Source: Dama dama (taxonomy: Eukaryota; Chordata; Mammalia; Artiodactyla; Cervidae). From it: 64,000 nt of DNA. Shown here one piece after another: positions 1-10,990 of this stretch. The stretch is from assembly GCF_033118175.1 (NCBI RefSeq), contig NC_083703.1:83323501-83387500 (forward strand). The letters run 5' to 3'. The stretch's first letter is position 1. The number at the start of each line of letters is the position of its first letter. A program made the position numbers and the translations under genes. A model generated the notes under the pieces. It searched no databases and had not been told where the DNA came from. It saw nothing but the letters and a program-made list of their open reading frames with translations.

Positions 1-344
1 TTGAAGAATCAGTTAATGTTGGGGTCTGAGTGAATGGATCATATTGAGAAGTCTATAGTTGATCATATGACAAATAGGGCCACCAGCACACATTATTGAG
101 AAATAATCTATTTTAGAACTGAATGATAGCTTAAGGGTTTGTAGTGTGATTCAGTGCCAGTTTGAGATAATTATCTCTTGGTCTGTATACATGAATATTA
201 TTGCTGGAACTAAGCTAATGGTGAAGGCATATGAGATAATCTTACATATAGAGGGTATGTGGTGGTTTTATAAATGTTAGTGCTTGTTATTATGATGGAT
301 GATGTAAATAGTGAGGCTAGAGTGAAAGAGGAAATTTAATTTAT
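1..344 (-). pseudogene. ND5: NUMT: 5' part of ND5
   Basis: The minus strand starts with an ATA-type mitochondrial start directly after the tRNA-Leu copy and continues with codons typical of the N-terminal ND5 membrane segments (NADH dehydrogenase subunit 5, respiratory complex I). The third codon is TAA, so translation would end at once. The copy is cut by the window edge after about 340 bases, leaving roughly the first sixth of the gene. It cannot be expressed from the nucleus because it also uses the mitochondrial code. Confidence 0.88.
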
Positions 345-400
345 TACTTTTATTTGGAGTTGCACCAAATATGTGGTTCCTAACACCAATGGATAAAAGT
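345..400 (-). pseudogene. NUMT: tRNA-Leu(CUN) copy with D-arm deletion
   Basis: The minus strand shows the acceptor stem ends, the anticodon region and the T arm of mitochondrial tRNA-Leu(CUN), but only 56 bases remain where about 70 are expected. The missing part, about 14 bases, is most of the D arm just after the 5' acceptor strand. It therefore cannot fold as a normal cloverleaf. Confidence 0.85.
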
Positions 401-459
401 TTGAAAAAGCCATGCTGTTAATCATGGGAGTATAGAGCCAGCAATTCTTATCTACTTCT
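401..459 (-). pseudogene. NUMT: tRNA-Ser(AGY) copy
   Basis: This is the short mitochondrial serine tRNA that naturally lacks a D arm; 59 bases lie between the tRNA-Leu and tRNA-His copies, in the usual mitochondrial order. It is a nuclear copy and not expected to be functional. Confidence 0.85.
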
Positions 460-530
460 GTGGTAAATAAGAATGTATTGTCTTCTGTTCCTAGATTCAC
501 AATCAAGTTTTTCTTCTAAACTATATATAC
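460..530 (-). pseudogene. NUMT: tRNA-His copy
   Basis: About 70 bases on the minus strand match the layout of mitochondrial tRNA-His, including the anticodon-loop segment TTGTGAAT. It abuts the end of the ND4 copy on one side and the tRNA-Ser copy on the other, as in mitochondrial DNA. Confidence 0.85.
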
Positions 531-1850
531 AGTATAAGGGGCCTAGAATGATTTTTGGGTTTAAGGATAGGAGTAGAAGAGGTAGGATGGGTAATGATAT
601 GAGAGCATTTTCTCAAGTAAAAGATGGAGAGATACTGTTTATGTGGTGTGTGTATTTGCCTCACTGTGTTGAAATAAGTATATATAAAGAGTGTAGGGCA
701 GCAATTACCATATGAATTCCTATTAAAATAATTGCAATGTTTGATCACGAGAAGGATATTACTACAAATAGCTCTCCAATCAAGTTAATAGTTGGGGGTA
801 GAGCTAGGTTTGTTTAACTTGCTGGTAATCATCAGGTTGCTGTTATTGGAGGAACATTTGTAGGCTTTAGGCTAGGATTATTGTTTGGCGATGGACCTGG
901 TAATTTGAATTTTCCAGGCAGAACAATACAGAGGATGTAAGACTATGGGCAATTATTAGGGCTGTGGCTCCTATACCACTTCAAGGTGTTCGGGTAAGGA
1001 TAGCAAAGTGCTATGTGGCTGACAGAAGAGTATGCAGAGAGTGATTTTAGGTCTGTCTGGCATAAGCAAATTGAGCTGGTTATAAGTATGCCTCATAAGA
1101 ACAATAGAATGAGTGGATACCCTATGAAGTCTGATAGTGGGTTTCAAATTATTGTAATTCGTAATTCATAGTATCCCACAGCATCCAAATTTTAGTAGTG
1201 CTGGCAGCATAGCCAGAACTATGAAGCCTGCAATAGGGGCCTCTTCATGTGCTTTAGGTAGTCAAAGGTGGAGACCATAAGATTGTATTTTTACTGTAAA
1301 GGCAATTATGCATACTAACCGTATGAAACCATTGGATCAAGAGTTGGACACTGATTGGGCTCAGCATTAGAATATTTTAAGGTCCTACTGTATTTTGAAT
1401 GTAGACAAGTATTCCTAAGGAGGGAGAGAACTTACTAGGGTATAAAATGAATAGAGACCTGCATTAAGGTGTTCTGCTTGATTTCTTCTTTGGGTAATGA
1501 TAATGAGTGTTGAAACTAGTGTTGCTCCAAATAGAATATATAAAAGAATGAATTTTATGGCAGTAAATGTTATAACTAAAGTAATTATAATATGACTAGC
1601 AGTGATAATATTTTTTTTCTGGTAGAGATTCTTTTAATATGAGGTGTTGACTGTTAGTATAAGGGGTCATAACCATGTAGTTAAAATCAGTGGTGGCGTC
1701 CATAGGGAGTGGGAGAAAACAATTGAGAAATTGAGGCTGTTATCATTGATTAAGGAGGAGTAGGCTTGTGAGTCTAATTAGTAGGCTATGCGTGGTGGTG
1801 CTAATTCAGATTAACCTGGTGATCAGGTTACTGGTATTGTTGCTGACCAA
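531..1850 (-). pseudogene. ND4: NUMT: ND4, nearly full length
   Basis: About 1.3 kb on the minus strand corresponds to mitochondrial ND4 (complex I subunit 4), whose normal length is about 1.38 kb. The C-terminal part, about 65 residues, is open in one frame (521-748). Further upstream the frame is broken several times by small indels and stops. The first codons near 1850 are too diverged to place exactly. No functional product is likely. Confidence 0.88.
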
Positions 1851-2102
1851 AATCGTGGCCTTCTCTGCCCGCCGAGCTGAATAAAAGAACATGGAGACTG
1901 AGTCTGGAGGAAATAGAAAGCTGGCTTCAATTCTCAGTCGGCAGAGAGGGGAACCCAGCAGGCTCATGCCTCAAGACGTGTGCCTGCCCCCCTTGAGGAG
2001 TCTAGGGGCTCATAGAAGGAAGGGCTCACAGTCAGGAGGCAGTATGATAAACAAAGGGGATGGGACTTTGATTTCTTCCTCTTGCATTTATTCACAGTCG
2101 CA
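1851..2102. other. Unannotated spacer right of the NUMT
   Basis: I see no gene, repeat family or RNA here. It is the nuclear flank of the mitochondrial insertion. Confidence 0.5.
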
Positions 2103-2330
2103 TCAGTTCAGTTCAGTTGCTCAGTCATGTTTGACTGATGATGGGAAAGACTGAAGGCGGGAGGAGAAGGGGACGACAGAGGATGAGATGCTTGGATGGC
2201 CTCACAGACTCAATGGACATGGGTTTGAGTAAACTCCAGGAGTTGGTGATGGACAGGGAGGCCTGGTGTGCTGCAGTCCATGGGGTAGTGAAGAGTCGGA
2301 CACGACTGAGCGACTGAACTGAACTGAAAC
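2103..2330 (+). mobile_element. BovB 3'-end fragment with a fold-back start
   Basis: From about 2131 to 2330 the plus strand matches the last 200 bases of BovB/ART2, ending in the common tail of repeated CTGAA units. The first 28 bases (2103-2130) are the same 3' terminus in reverse, so the two ends form an inverted repeat around a deleted middle. No clear target-site duplication was found. Confidence 0.75.
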
Positions 2331-4275
2331 CACTGCAGTAGATTGTTCCAAGTGTGTAGCCCAGAGCGTTGTAGCCCAGAGGGAGTTGAGATCACACAGG
2401 TAAAACATGTAACAGGTCACAGGTTGCTCAGGACTGTGGAACTGACAGCCCATCCCTGAGCAGCGATGAGAGCCTCGCCCCCTCGTGGTCCCAGGGAGAA
2501 GGAAGCTGATCAGCCTGCCGGCCAGTCCGAGCCACTGCTGGGAGGTCCCTGTCTACCCTGACCACTGGAGCGGCCCAAGGGCCCAACCTCTCGGACCCCC
2601 CGAGCCCCTGCTCCACACCCATGTGGAGAGCCCTTCCAGGCCGTCGTGAGGGGAATCTGTGATGGGAACTCAGCAGAAAGTGCGGGAGGGCAGCTGGGGC
2701 CTTCCTTCACCGAGGACGTGACATCGCCAGGTACACTGAGGTCACACAGGTGGCGGGGAGGCCGTTTCAGATGGTGGTCTGTGCTGAGAAGGACACAGGA
2801 CTCGGGGAGGCAGGGGCTGACGGGCGGCGAGCCCAGAGAGGCGCCTTCTTGGAGGAGGGGGGGATGCTCAGACAGAACTGCATCTGGGCCCGGAGCTCCA
2901 GCAGGGCTGGCCGGTGGCTGAGGAGGGCAAGTCCGGGGCTCGGCCCCAGGAGCGGTGCATCTGGCCTCTGGTAGAGATTCTGCTCCCCAAGGACTGGGGT
3001 TATTGTCTGTCTCCTCATGGCTGTCCCGTGCCTGGAACACGACCTGGCCAGAGGCAGGTGCTACGCAAATATCTGTGAATGAGTGGCCAGTCCGAGAGTG
3101 GAGATGCGCAGGACAGGCGGCCTCAGGCTGCAGAGTGGGGGTTAAGTAGATTAGGAGGCCGAGCCGGGAGAGAGACATACAGGGTTTCTAAACCCGGACT
3201 CTCAGCCCCCTTGTGCTCAGCTCCACCCAAGCCCGTCTGTTCCCCAGACACTCTGTTTTCTATGGTACATTCCCTCTGGCCTTCACTCACCTGCGTGTCC
3301 TGCCCTGCATGACTTAAAAGCAGCTCCAAGTCTGTTCCTCCCACCTGTGCCTGAAGCCTCTTTATGCTTAAGCTAGGGGATCCCAAGGGCACCCCCTGAG
3401 ATGGGGCCCCTTCCCTGCCCAGGGACGGGTGCTCCTTGTCTGTTCCATGGACTCAGCTCTCTGCAGTTGTCTGCCTGTTCTGGTCTCTGCCTGACCCAGG
3501 GCCGGGAGTGTTCATGGGACGGTGTGTCCCCTCTGAGTCTAGCCATCCACCAGGCTGAGTCCTGCTGGCCTGCATCGTGACACTGCCATTTACTGGTGAC
3601 ACGGGGCCCACACTGGAGCACCGCTGACAAGGTGCCCACTGGTCTCAGCTGGACCTCGCTGTTGGGCCGGGAGCCAGATGGTCAGTGCTGCTGGTGCCTG
3701 TGGGCATGGCTGCCATCACAAGCCTTCTCCTCGGGGCTCAGCAGCTGAGCCGTCAGGGCGTGTGCAGAACCCGCTGCAGACCGGCACAGGGGGTCAGCGC
3801 TGGGACTCAGCCAGAGAGCGGAGGCTCCGACATGGGGGCCTGCCCTCCATTAGGACACTTTCCGGCCTCCTGGGCTCTGTTTTGTCCGACCTTCGAGGAA
3901 TGGGCAGAGCTGCTGCGCTCATCCTGGCCCACCCGCTCCAGAGCTGCCCTCACAGACCTCCCCTGCACTGGGGTCTGACCAGTACATTCCTGGTCCCAGC
4001 ACCAAGCCAGGGCGTCCTGGGGCCCCTTCAGTTAAGGGGTCAGGGGAAGCAGAGCCACTTTGTTTAGAGCTGGAGGGGGAGTCGTGTGGGTAGAGTTCTC
4101 ATTTCCTCCAGCGACACTTGAGGCTTACGGTGCCCAGGGCTCCCAGCCAGCCTGTGGGCCGCCGTGGGACCCCGTCTCCTGTCGGCCCCTCTTCTGACTG
4201 GTTGGTCCATGTTCTGACTGCTCGGGACTTGGTGCTCCTGGGTTGAGTGTCTATTGTAATTGGCTAGGGTCTGTT
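2331..4275. other. GC-rich intergenic sequence, no gene seen
   Basis: Several overlapping open frames occur on both strands (for example 2510-3178 minus), but none shows a domain, conserved motif, plausible splice sites or codon periodicity that I can recognise. They look like chance openness in GC-rich DNA. Confidence 0.5.
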
Positions 4276-4550
4276 CTTTTTTTTTTTTTTTTTTATCAGT
4301 ATTTTTTTTTTTTTTTTTTGAAGTATAGCTGGTTTACAATGTGTTAATTTCTGCTCATAGCTCAGAGATACACTTATACACACATATACATTCTTTTTAA
4401 AAATATTCTTTTATAGTTTATCATTGGATACTGAATATTGTTCTCTGCTATGCAGCAGCGCCGTCTTTAACCATTCTACTTACAAAAGCTACATCTGCTG
4501 ACCCCAGCCTCCCACTCTGGCCCTCCACCGCCCCCTCCTCCTCGGAGAGC
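4276..4550 (-). mobile_element. L1 3'-UTR fragment, antisense
   Basis: Two poly-T runs (about 4276-4294 and 4303-4320) precede sequence that reads, in antisense, like the 3' UTR of ruminant/cetartiodactyl L1 elements: the stretches around 'tagctggtttacaatgtgtt' and 'tttatcattggatactgaat' are typical. It carries no coding part. Confidence 0.7.
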
Positions 4551-4599
4551 GCCAGTCTGTTCCCTCTGTCCCTGAGTCCATTTCTGTTTCATGTGTGTG

Positions 4600-4692
4600 T
4601 GCTCATGTGTTCAGTTGTGTCTGATTCTTTGTGACCCCATGGACTGTAGCCCACCAACTCTTCTGTCCATGGGATTCTCCAAGCAAGAATTC
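4600..4692 (-). mobile_element. Bov-tA SINE fragment, antisense
   Basis: The sequence 'gaccccatggactgtagcc' followed by 'ctgtccatgggattctcc' is the reverse of the Bov-tA body shared with the BovB tail. Only about 90 bases remain and the tRNA-like head is missing. Confidence 0.8.
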
Positions 4693-4905
4693 TCCGCTGG
4701 GTGCGTGCAGGCTTGTGGTCACTCTGACCTGTCACAGACCTCTCAGAGGCTGTCCGCTGGGTGAGTGCAGTCTCATGGTCACTCTGACCTGTCACAGAAC
4801 TCTCAGAGGCTGTCTGCTGTGAGTACAGGCTCATGGTTGCTTTAATCTGTCACTGACCTCTCAGAAGCCATCTGCAGGGTGAATGTGGGCTCCTGGTCAC
4901 TCTGG
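4693..4905. repeat. Tandem repeat, four copies of about 60 bp
   Basis: The first two units are 60 bp apart (CCGCTGGGTG at 4694 and 4754) and nearly identical, including CACTCTGACCTGTCACAGA. Two more diverged units follow to about 4905. It begins directly at the edge of the truncated Bov-tA, so the duplication may have followed or accompanied that truncation. Confidence 0.85.
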
Positions 4906-5595
4906 TGCACAGTTTCCACAGGGCTGTCGAGAGGCACTGTGTGGCTGCCCCAGCTGCCGGCCACTTATTGCACTCTTGCTGCCCCCAAGCTACATCTAGA
5001 GAAGGCTAATCCCAATGAGAAGCTACTTTCAGACTTCAGCTCACATCCTAGGAAATAGTCTTCCAGCCTAAGCAGGTCACTTGGGGTTTCCTGTGTTAGT
5101 GCTCATAGCTCACATCCCCTAGAGAGTGGGCCAGGTCTGGGGACACATGTCCTCTGCTGCTAAAAGTGACATTAGACTGTGTTCCCAGGGATGGACCATA
5201 AGGGGTGATTGGAGAACGTCTGCCCTACCTGCTTGGAGGACTGTGCCCCCAGCCCCTGCCTTCTCCCCACTCAGGTACAGAATGTGGGAGAGCAGGAGGG
5301 GAACCTCGGTCCCAGTGAGACCCTCTCAGCAGAGCTGGGCCTGGGTCAGGCTTGGAGGGTATGACCGAGAGTTTGCTGGACAGGACACCACATTTAGAGG
5401 GCCTCCTGTAGTGTAAGTTTCAGGGCTAGATAGCAACTAAGTGCAGGCCATGGTGGCTGAGCTGACGGCTGTGGACCCTGCAGGCTGAACGCTGAGCCCT
5501 GAACGTTGGAAGGTTGTCTGGAGTCACAGGACCTGCTTGCTCTCTCTGCTGAGATGACCTCAATGGGGACAGAGGTTCCCCCTCCTACTCTCTAG
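4906..5595. other. Intergenic sequence, no gene seen
   Basis: Unique-looking, moderately GC-rich sequence without recognisable coding or repeat signature. Confidence 0.45.
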
Positions 5596-6095
5596 AAGCT
5601 ATCAAACTGAAGCCACTCCTCATGGTGAGCTCTGAGGAAACTCAGGAAAGGAAAGAATACCTGCTTTCCAGCAGCCATCAGACTGCAGCCACTACCCACT
5701 GTGAGCCCTGGGGAAATTCAGGAAGGAGAAGACAGGATGCTGGTCCCAGGTGGTAAGATGTGTATCAAAGGGGATGATTTCAGTGAGACGGCTGGTGCAT
5801 CTTCCCACACATAGAAAAGTACTAAGTTCCTTAACTTTAGATGCTGCCCCCTGGTTTTGAAGTCCTAAAAGATTTGTACTGTATAAAACAACTCTCAACA
5901 CCTGTATTATAATATTATTATGTCTATCCATATGAAGTAGAGACTTTACAAAGAACAACAAGAGACAAATCTGAACATTCAGTACACTGGCACCAGTGGT
6001 GGGCACTCCCCAAAAGATGCAACTAGTGGGGCAATTAGAAACCTCATCACCCCTTTTCCCATAAGATTGTGGAATGGATGCTGACACTGGGGAAT
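5596..6095. repeat. Unclassified repeat-like block next to a solo LTR
   Basis: Two imperfect copies of a unit of about 76 bp (starting near 5598 and 5674, both with a core like CTGTGAGCCCTGGGGAAA) lead into AT-richer sequence that runs up to the LTR at 6096. It may be internal sequence of the same endogenous retrovirus or a longer LTR variant; I cannot name the family. Confidence 0.4.
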
Positions 6096-6541
6096 TGTTA
6101 CAGGGAAGAACAAAATCTGACTCCATGTTGAATGTTTTAATTTAACCTTTGCTTCCTGTTGGCCTGTTTACTACAGGGATACTGTCCATACATAATGGCC
6201 TGCCCCAGGAAACCCCACCCCTCTGCCTCTGTCCAGGACCTGTCCACCTGTGGATGGCTACCAGAGGGAGAACGTAACACATCTCCTACCGAGACTGGCC
6301 ATTCCAGGAGATGTTTGCCAGATTAATGGCCTTTTTACTGTATTTCTTCACCTCCCAACTCTGCGTTCTATAAAAGACACTGACATCCAGAACCTGACAA
6401 GATGGTTTCTTCAAGATATTAGTCTGCTATCTTCTCAATCTGCTGGCTTTCCAAGTAAAGTTATATTCCTTGCCTCAGTACCTCGCCTCTGATTTATCGG
6501 CCTGTTGTGAGGCATACAGAGTGAGCTTGGACTTGGTAACA
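6096..6541 (+). repeat. Solo LTR with TGTTAC/GTAACA ends
   Basis: The 446-bp block starts TGTTAC and ends GTAACA, a perfect six-base inverted terminal repeat. It contains a TATA-like motif (TTCTATAAAAG near 6368) and a splice-like, polyadenylation-like region (AAGTAAAG) before a U5-like end, so it reads as a retroviral LTR in plus orientation. The flanks show no clear target-site duplication. It resembles bovine class I (gamma-like) LTRs, but that assignment is from memory of layout only. Confidence 0.65.
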
Positions 6542-7666
6542 ATCCCACATGCATTGCAGTAAAAAAATCAAAACATAAAATGAAAGCAATAGTGTAAGAG
6601 ATTCAATAAAGACTCTGAAAATGGACCATATAAAAAGATTTGAAACCAAAAACCAAAAGGAACTCAGTGGTTGTCTGAAATATTTAGAAAGGATTTAGTA
6701 CCCCTCTTGCCCATATCCCCTGAAGCCATGGTGGACAGTTAGGCCCTGTCCATTCAGGACACACTCTCCAGACCCCAGCTGGAGGTGCTCTGCCCCCAGT
6801 GCCCACCTGGGTCTCAGGAGTCGAAGAAACACAACCTAGGCGGTCTCCTCTCTGGTCCAGGGGAGCATCACACCAGCCACCCTGTCTCCCTGCCCATAAT
6901 AAATAAGGAGGTTTGTCAGCACCTGGGTGAGTGATGCTGTCGGCACCTGGCATGCCTTGTCCTTGTGAGATTTGGTATGAAGATCACACAGAAGGGGAAC
7001 CAGCAAAGAAGGTTCCAGGGAGCAGTGAACCCCCTTCACAGGGACCCTGTGAGACCCAAGACTCACTCTGCCTACCCTGTTCTGAGTTTTGGGAACTGGC
7101 CTTTGTCATTCTCTGGGCAGGAGGTGGGAAGGACAACCCAGTCTCTCTTCCACCTCCTGAGACCCAGGTGAGCTCTGGGGGCAGCAGCACCTCCACCTGG
7201 GTTCCAGAGAGGGTGTCCTGAATGCACAGGGCCTAACCGGTCAGTGAGGCAAGCCCTCGTCACAGTGCACTGACCTGCTGCAGGGTCTCGGGTTCCCTGG
7301 CATCCAGCTCGCCCATTGCCAACTCCAGCTTTGTGTCTTGGGAGCCCCTCACTGGCGGGCACCCAGCACGTGAAAGCTGCATGCCCAGCGAGAAGGAGGA
7401 GAAGCTGGTGGAGCAGGGGTCCAGCATGGAGTGTCCAAGGCCCCTCTGCTCCCCCAGGAACACCCAGCCCCGCCTGCCGTGGCCTTGCTCCTCTTTAGTA
7501 TGTGTCTTTGTGGCTGATGTTGCCAAACACCTTCCTCTGGAAGAGAAGGCCCCATGACCGTGGAAGGGGTGGAGGTGAGGAGGTGATGTAGTCCTAAACC
7601 CAGAGAGCTTCAGAACTAACTTCCCTGAGCCCTGAACGTACTGCCTGTTACATCTGTACCAACCGT
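6542..7666. other. Intergenic sequence, no gene seen
   Basis: Overlapping open frames on both strands between 6684 and 7500 have no recognisable domain. An AT-rich 130 bp directly follows the LTR. Confidence 0.45.
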
Positions 7667-7790
7667 GGCCAAGATCCAGGTAGATTCTCTGTGGAACACT
7701 TTCCATGTCCAACAAGAGAACCAAACTAGGCCAAGATCCAGGAAGATTCTCTGTGGAAACACTTTTCTGTCCAACAAGAGAGGTCTTGTT
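7667..7790. repeat. Tandem duplication, two copies of 62 bp
   Basis: GGCCAAGATCCAGG starts at 7667 and again at 7729, and the following bases through CCAACAAGAGA are repeated with a few substitutions and small indels. Confidence 0.85.
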
Positions 7791-8357
7791 AACCCACAGC
7801 CTAATCCCGAGACGTGGGATGTGCTGTAACTGTGGAGATGCAGGGAAGGTGTTTGAGAGTCTTCTTCCCGGGCGGCTCCCCGAGGTCCCTGGAGTTACTG
7901 GACCCAGAGGGGGAGCAGTCGCGCTTCTCTCCTCACTGCAGGCCAGACGGTGCCCCCAACCACACAGCCCTAATCCACCACCTCCCTGAGTTCAACAGAA
8001 CCCCCCCCAGTCATGAGGCCAAAGTGCAGTCTTCTTGGTGAGCAGACCAGAGGCCGGTGGGAAGGTGGGTGGAGGCTGAAAGCTTCTTTGTAGAAGAAAA
8101 ACATGGACGTGTGTTCCCATGTGTGGTGGCCGGATGCTGCAGTAATTGATGTTCCCCACACATTTATGGGTGGATTTTAGTTTCTGTATTTTCTAAATTT
8201 CTTTTTTTTTAAACAGCTGCATATTATGAGAAAATTTTTGCAATCAACCATGAGCACTTGCAAAATAAGCTCTTATTTTTTTTTTCCTTTTCCTAAAATG
8301 TCGCAGTTTTCTATGGTGACAGATGAACCGCCTCCTACTTTTAAGTATTCATTTAAT

Positions 8358-8512
8358 TGGCTGCGCTGGGTCTTAGCTGTGGCATGCAGGGCCTTCAGTT
8401 GCAGCATGTGGGATCTAGTGCCCTGGCCAGGGATTGAACGTGGCCCCATGTGTTGGGAGCTCAGAGTCCTAGGCTCTGGTCAGCAGAGAATGCTGCGATC
8501 TCCTACTTAAAG
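8358..8512 (-). mobile_element. CHR-type SINE, antisense
   Basis: The pattern 'ggctgcgctgggtctt' through 'ccagggattgaacg' is the reverse of a cetartiodactyl tRNA-Glu-derived SINE of the CHR family. The box regions are diverged, so the copy is old. Confidence 0.75.
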
Positions 8513-8518
8513 CAAGGT

Positions 8519-8790
8519 TATTTATTTATTTTCGGCTTGCTGGGTCTTCGCTGCTGTGTGGGCTTTTCTCTGGCTGTCGGGCATGGGGGCTGCTCTCTCG
8601 TTTCTGCGCTGAACTTCTCCCAGTGGCGGCTGCTCTGTTTGGGAAGCAGGGGCTCTAGGCTCTTGGGCTTCAGTAGTTGTGAACGGACTTAGTTGCTCCA
8701 CGGCACGTGGGGTCTTCCCAGATCAGGGATTGAACCCGCGTCTCCTGCATTGGTAGGTGGATTATTAACCACAGCACCACCAAGCGAGTC
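8519..8790 (-). mobile_element. CHR-type SINE, antisense, nearly complete
   Basis: A TTTATTTATTT tail, then 'gctgggtcttcgctgct', 'tcagtagttgtg', 'gattgaacccgcgtctcctg' and 'attattaaccacagcaccacc' give the whole antisense CHR SINE, including the tRNA-like head at the right end. Confidence 0.85.
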
Positions 8791-10600
8791 ATTCCCCTCC
8801 CTGCTTCCTGCCAACATCCCCCTTTAAAAAAAGGCTAAAAATAATCTGTTTAGTAAGTTTTCAGGAGTCTGAGCTCTGGGGTCAGCGTCTGTGGAGTCAT
8901 TCTCCCAAAGGCATCTTGGCTTCAGATACTGGCTGGGCGCATGAGTCCAGTCAGCAGGGCAGGTCTGGTGGCTGAAGACAGGCTTGGCCTCTGGAGCTCT
9001 GCCCTCACCGACTCACCCAGGGTCCCCGAGCCCCGGCAGCCAAGCAGAGCCGCGCGCAGGCGGGGCTGGTACAGCCACGGGGCCGCCGTGGTCAGGGTGG
9101 AGTGTGCGGCGGAGGCAGCTGGCTGTCCGTCCCGTGACTGCTGGTGTCCTGTGTGCCCGTGCAGGGCAGTCACAGTGTTAGGTGGGGCCTGGCCGCTGTC
9201 CTGGGGACAGGATGGGACCTCAGAGAGCTCGCATCCCCACTCCCCATCTCCCAGCTCTGGTTCAGATCATGGCTTGTGGCTGCTGGCAGCTCCCTGGGCT
9301 GGGAGGCTGTGTAAAGCATCAACCCCCTTGCTCAAGGTCAGCTGAGACCCCCAGCTCTGGGGTCACACACCATCTGTGCCACCATCCAGGTCATCCCACA
9401 TCTGTGAGGGAGGGCCTGTGTGGGGCTGTGGGTGATGGGGGAATTGGGGGTGTTGTGGGCTGGCCCCAGGAGTCAGCTTTTTGAGGGGAGGGGAGGGAGA
9501 AGTTTTGACCTGCTCAGGGTTCCAGGGGATTCCAGGCCCAGCTCTGGTGGGAGGTGCAGGTGAGAAGCCCCTGCAGGTTTCTGGATCCCCACCGTTTTCA
9601 GTTGAAACCCCTCTGCCTGCACCACCCCTAACTCTCCCTCCCGTGGCCCCAGCCTGAAGCCACAGAAGACGGGGAGTTTACGTGGCTTCCCTTCCTGTAG
9701 GGAAACCAAGCCACAGACAAACACGTTCCTTTAAGAAAGCATAGACATCGGAAAATAATAGTGGGTGGTTATTACTGTCGCGGTTCATGTAGAGACGCTT
9801 CACAAGCCTGGCACATGGAGGGAACTGAGGGCCGTTGCCCCGAGTCCTGGACTTCACACCCTCCGCCCCCCGCCCCATGGCCCACTCTCCCCTTGGTGTC
9901 TTCTGGTGGCCGGGCGGACTTCAGCCTCCTGAACCCCTTCTGAAAGGATCAGGCCAGGGCAGAGGTCATTCACAGAGGGGAGGGTGTGGTCGACCTTAAG
10001 AACCCCATTGCCCCCACTCTGTGTTGGAGCTCAGTTCCGGGTCTAGGCAAGCGTGGCTTCCTGGTGCTGTCCCCACCCTCACTCACCCAGGGTGGGGGGG
10101 CTTTGTGTCCACCTTGTCCCCTCGTGCAGCCTGGTCACCCCGGGACCCGTGCTGTGTGTGCATCTGCCCTGCTCACAGCGCACCCCGGGGCCCATCAGAC
10201 TTCACTCATGAAAGGGAGGTGTAAGGACGAACTATTCCATGGTTAAGAATTTCAAGGTCGCGACCGCGTTGCCCAGAGCGAACGGGCACAGGTACGAGGC
10301 CCATGCAGAGAGAAGCCACGGTGTGGTCTTCAAGGACCCTCCGTGTGGGGGTGGGATGGGGGCGGACAGGGATTTCCTGCAAACGCGGCTCCAGGCTCTG
10401 TTCCCGGCAGGGTGACGAATGTGGGGACTGCCTGTCTGTGGAGGGGCCCTGGGGCTGCCCAGCTCAGCAGGAACGGCAGGGGTGGGAAGGGAGGTCGGCC
10501 TCCCTTAGCACCCCTGACCTCACACCCCCTCGTCAGGGCGTCCTAGTGCCTAAACGGACCCTTCCTCGTCTAGCTCTGAAGACCTGGATGTTGTGGGGGC
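8791..10600. other. GC-rich intergenic sequence, no gene seen
   Basis: No domain, RNA or repeat that I can name. Open frames such as 8941-9345 are of the chance type seen throughout the GC-rich part. Confidence 0.45.
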
Positions 10601-10604
10601 TGAG

Positions 10605-10680
10605 GGACATGCAGAAAACAAAATTCTGTAAAGCAATTATCCTTCTATTAAAAAATAAAAAAGATTAAAGAAAAAACACA
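10605..10680 (+). mobile_element. L1 3' terminus with A-rich tail
   Basis: The sequence 'ctgtaaagcaattatccttc' followed by an A-rich tail is the usual 3' end of ruminant L1 copies. Only the last 70 bases are present. Confidence 0.6.
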
Positions 10681-10754
10681 CAGGACAGCAAAGGTGGGGA
10701 TTGCATTCTCAGCCAGCCTCTGGCAGATTCCGCCTGTGCTTACGCATCAGACCA

Positions 10755-10925
10755 AAAAGCTGGTGCTCCCACCTCGTATCACAGATGAATAGAGAGAGAA
10801 TAGAGAGAATAGAGACACAGAGAGGTTGAGCATCTTGCCCCAGCTCACAAAGCTGCTGAGGGCAGGGCTTAAAACTGGACCCCTGTGGTCGAATCTGAAG
10901 TCCAGATGCTGTGATGACCCTGAGC
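10755..10925 (+). mobile_element. MIR SINE fragment
   Basis: The order 'cacagagaggttgagcatcttgcccc', 'cacaaagctgctgagggcagggct' matches the 3' half of MIR (tRNA-derived, mammal-wide). Confidence 0.6.
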
Positions 10926-10970
10926 GAGCGGCAGAGACCAGATGGCCCATGCTGCGCCAGGCGCGTGTGC

Positions 10971-10990
10971 ACACACACACACACACGTGC
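10971..10990. repeat. Short (CA)n tract
   Basis: A CA dinucleotide run follows GCGTGTG; it is short and impure. Confidence 0.7.

Larger units (their letters stand above)
1..1850 (-). pseudogene. Nuclear mitochondrial DNA insertion (NUMT)
   Basis: Read on the minus strand, this block follows vertebrate mitochondrial gene order: ND4, tRNA-His, tRNA-Ser(AGY), tRNA-Leu(CUN), ND5. The tRNA genes and the ND4/ND5 junctions align by eye with bovid mitochondrial DNA, but ND4 and ND5 carry frameshifts and stop codons and the tRNA-Leu copy has a deletion, so it is a decayed nuclear copy and not contaminating organelle DNA. The left end lies outside the window. The right end is near 1850, a few codons from the ND4 start, where GC-rich nuclear sequence begins. 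No product is expected. I am very sure of the origin; the right boundary is uncertain by about 20 bases. Confidence 0.93.

Noticed and set aside
2510..3178. 222-residue open frame on the minus strand
   Set aside because: Pro/Ser/Gly-rich with no motif, splice context or matching frame outside it.
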